Shown: positions 62,841 through 64,000 of the stretch, one piece after another | Layout of the letters: every line of letters begins with the position of its first letter | Numbering within the stretch: the stretch's first letter is position 1 | DNA from: an uncultured Mediterraneibacter sp. | Lineage (GTDB): Bacteria; Bacillota; Clostridia; Lachnospirales; Lachnospiraceae | Length of the DNA stretch: 64,000 nt | Assembly: GCA_944381935.1 (NCBI GenBank) | Contig: CALWMN010000003.1 | Coordinates: 62,001-126,000, forward strand | Direction of reading: 5' to 3' | Position numbers and translations under genes: made by a program | The notes under the pieces: generated by a model | What the model was told of the DNA's origin: nothing | Databases searched by the model: none | Seen by the model: the letters and a program-made list of their open reading frames with translations, nothing else

Positions 62841-64000
62841 ATGAATACTTCATTATCATGGATTAAAGCATACGTTCCGGACCTGGATGTGAGTGCGCAG
62901 GAATATACAGATGCAATGACACTTTCTGGAACGAAGGTAGAAGGATATGAAAAACTGGACAAAGATCTGGACAAGATCGTGATCGGACAGATTAAAAAGA
63001 TAGAGAAGCACCCGGATGCGGACAAGCTGATCGTCTGCCAGGTAGACGTCGGGACAGAGACGGTTCAGATCGTCACAGGAGCCCCAAATGTAAAAGAAGG
63101 CGATAAAATCCCGGTTGTCCTGGACGGCGGACGCGTCGCGGGTGGGCATGAGCCGGGACAGAAAGTGGCAGGCGGAATCAAGATCAAGAAAGGGAAGCTC
63201 CGCGGTGTGGAGAGCAATGGAATGATGTGCTCCATCGAGGAACTTGGAACGACAAGAGAAATGTACCCGGAGGCTCCAGAGTACGGCATCTATATCTTCC
63301 CGGAGGATGCAGCGGTCGGAGAGAGTGCGGTCAAAGCACTGGGACTGGATGATGCGATCTTTGAATACGAAATCACCTCCAACCGCGTGGATTGCTTCAG
63401 CGTGATCGGGATTGCCAGGGAGGCGGCTGCAACCTTCAGGAAAGAGTTCAGGCCTCCGGTTGTGACGCCCACAGGAAATGACGAGGACGTCAACGGCTAC
63501 ATCAAAGTTACCGTTGAGAATCCAGAACTCTGCCCCCGCTACTGCGCCAGGGTGGTAAAAAATATCAAGATCGGGCCTTCCCCGAAGTGGATGCAGAGAA
63601 GGCTGGCGTCCGTCGGCATCCGTCCGATCAACAACCTTGTCGATATTACAAACTATGTGATGGAAGAGTATGGGCAGCCGATGCACGCCTATGACCTGGA
63701 CACGATCGCCGGCCATCATATTATCGTGAGAAACGCGAAAAACGGGGATAAATTCACCACCCTTGACGGGCAGGAGCGTGACCTGGATGAGGATGTGATC
63801 ATGATCTGCGACGGAGAGAAGGAAGTCGGGATCGGAGGCATCATGGGCGGTGAGAACTCCATGATCACGGACGACGTCAAGACGATGCTTTTTGAGGCGG
63901 CGTGCTTCGACGGTGTAAATATCAGGAAATCAAGCAAGCGCATCGGCCTGAGGACAGACGCTTCTGCAAAATTTGAGAAAGGTCTTGACCCCAACAATGC
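62841..64000 (+). CDS. pheT: phenylalanyl-tRNA synthetase beta subunit (partial)
   Basis: The first 386 codons of the beta subunit; the frame is open to the right edge. It begins MNTSLSWIKAYVPDLDVSAQ, followed by the EMAP-like tRNA-binding domain (residues 40-150; KIEKHPDADKLIVCQVDVG) and the B3/4 editing region with YEITSNRVDCFSVIGIAREAA and TNYVMEEYGQPMHAYDLD. GGAAAGGATATAAAAGG precedes ATG 62841. It is the second gene of the T-box-controlled operon, 99 bases after pheS. Confidence 0.97.
   Translation, partial: MNTSLSWIKAYVPDLDVSAQEYTDAMTLSGTKVEGYEKLDKDLDKIVIGQIKKIEKHPDADKLIVCQVDVGTETVQIVTGAPNVKEGDKIPVVLDGGRVAGGHEPGQKVAGGIKIKKGKLRGVESNGMMCSIEELGTTREMYPEAPEYGIYIFPEDAAVGESAVKALGLDDAIFEYEITSNRVDCFSVIGIAREAAATFRKEFRPPVVTPTGNDEDVNGYIKVTVENPELCPRYCARVVKNIKIGPSPKWMQRRLASVGIRPINNLVDITNYVMEEYGQPMHAYDLDTIAGHHIIVRNAKNGDKFTTLDGQERDLDEDVIMICDGEKEVGIGGIMGGENSMITDDVKTMLFEAACFDGVNIRKSSKRIGLRTDASAKFEKGLDPNN

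Overview
The window is a contiguous piece of a Gram-positive anaerobe, most likely a gut Lachnospiraceae (Clostridium cluster XIVa, in the Dorea / Clostridium scindens-hylemonae neighbourhood). The evidence is indirect: an [FeFe] hydrogenase tail, many ferredoxin-type proteins, a minimal SmsCB iron-sulfur system, AGCS, NSS and NhaC sodium-coupled transporters, a T-box on pheST, a glycine riboswitch, a group-shared style of sugar ABC importer without its own ATPase, and strong AGGAGG ribosome sites throughout. I could not run a database search, so family names rest on recognised motifs, lengths and gene order.

Layout. 0-3.3 kb: hydrogenase tail, phosphatidyltransferase, an SDR enzyme, a DMT exporter and two decayed loci (an MFS-like remnant and a MerR regulator with its target). 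3.7-10.2 kb: a fructo-oligosaccharide locus (LacI-type repressor, two permeases, lipoprotein binding protein, GH32 hydrolase). 10.4-15.8 kb: Crp/Fnr regulator, TIGR04076 protein, aldehyde dehydrogenase, ferredoxin-type aldo/keto reductase, class I aminotransferase. 15.9-20.3 kb: YeiH exporter with a divergent LysR regulator, SmsC-SmsB, YbaK-type deacylase. 20.7-24.2 kb: thiazole/thiamine salvage operon thiW-thiM-thiE-HAD-thiD. 24.4-32.6 kb: aldehyde dehydrogenase, AraC regulator, GH13 glucosidase, an NhaC antiporter whose tenth codon is TGA, a C39-like peptidase and asnA. 32.7-33.15 kb: an AT-rich, gene-free stretch with a near-consensus promoter, seven small hairpins and an 11-bp terminator-like stem, probably a structured non-coding RNA. 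33.2-40.3 kb: membrane proteins, a PHP hydrolase, a glycine-riboswitch-controlled AGCS symporter, tRNA-Thr(CGT), thioesterase, DUF362 ferredoxin and NSS transporter.

40.4-48.4 kb holds the most unusual structure. A taurine/nitrate-type ABC permease gene is split in two, with its first 230 codons at 46.9-47.6 kb and its last 35 codons at 42.2-42.3 kb. Between them lies a 4,569-bp element bounded by near-perfect mirrored arms around the dinucleotide AA. Removing it restores the permease frame exactly. The element encodes a large serine recombinase with an extra C-terminal winged helix, a coupled 39-residue ORF, a broken HipA-like kinase fragment and, as its only substantial cargo, a membrane chemoreceptor with a zinc-binding-like (CZB) extracytoplasmic sensor. 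The window shows no other chemotaxis gene.

48.4-64 kb is housekeeping: queH, argH, asd, leuCD, an NhaC-like antiporter, thrC, a small membrane protein, cdd, pckA, an EFR1-type flavodoxin-ferredoxin, a candidate 6S RNA, a YihY/BrkB membrane protein, then the T-box(Phe)-pheS-pheT operon, with pheT running off the right edge.
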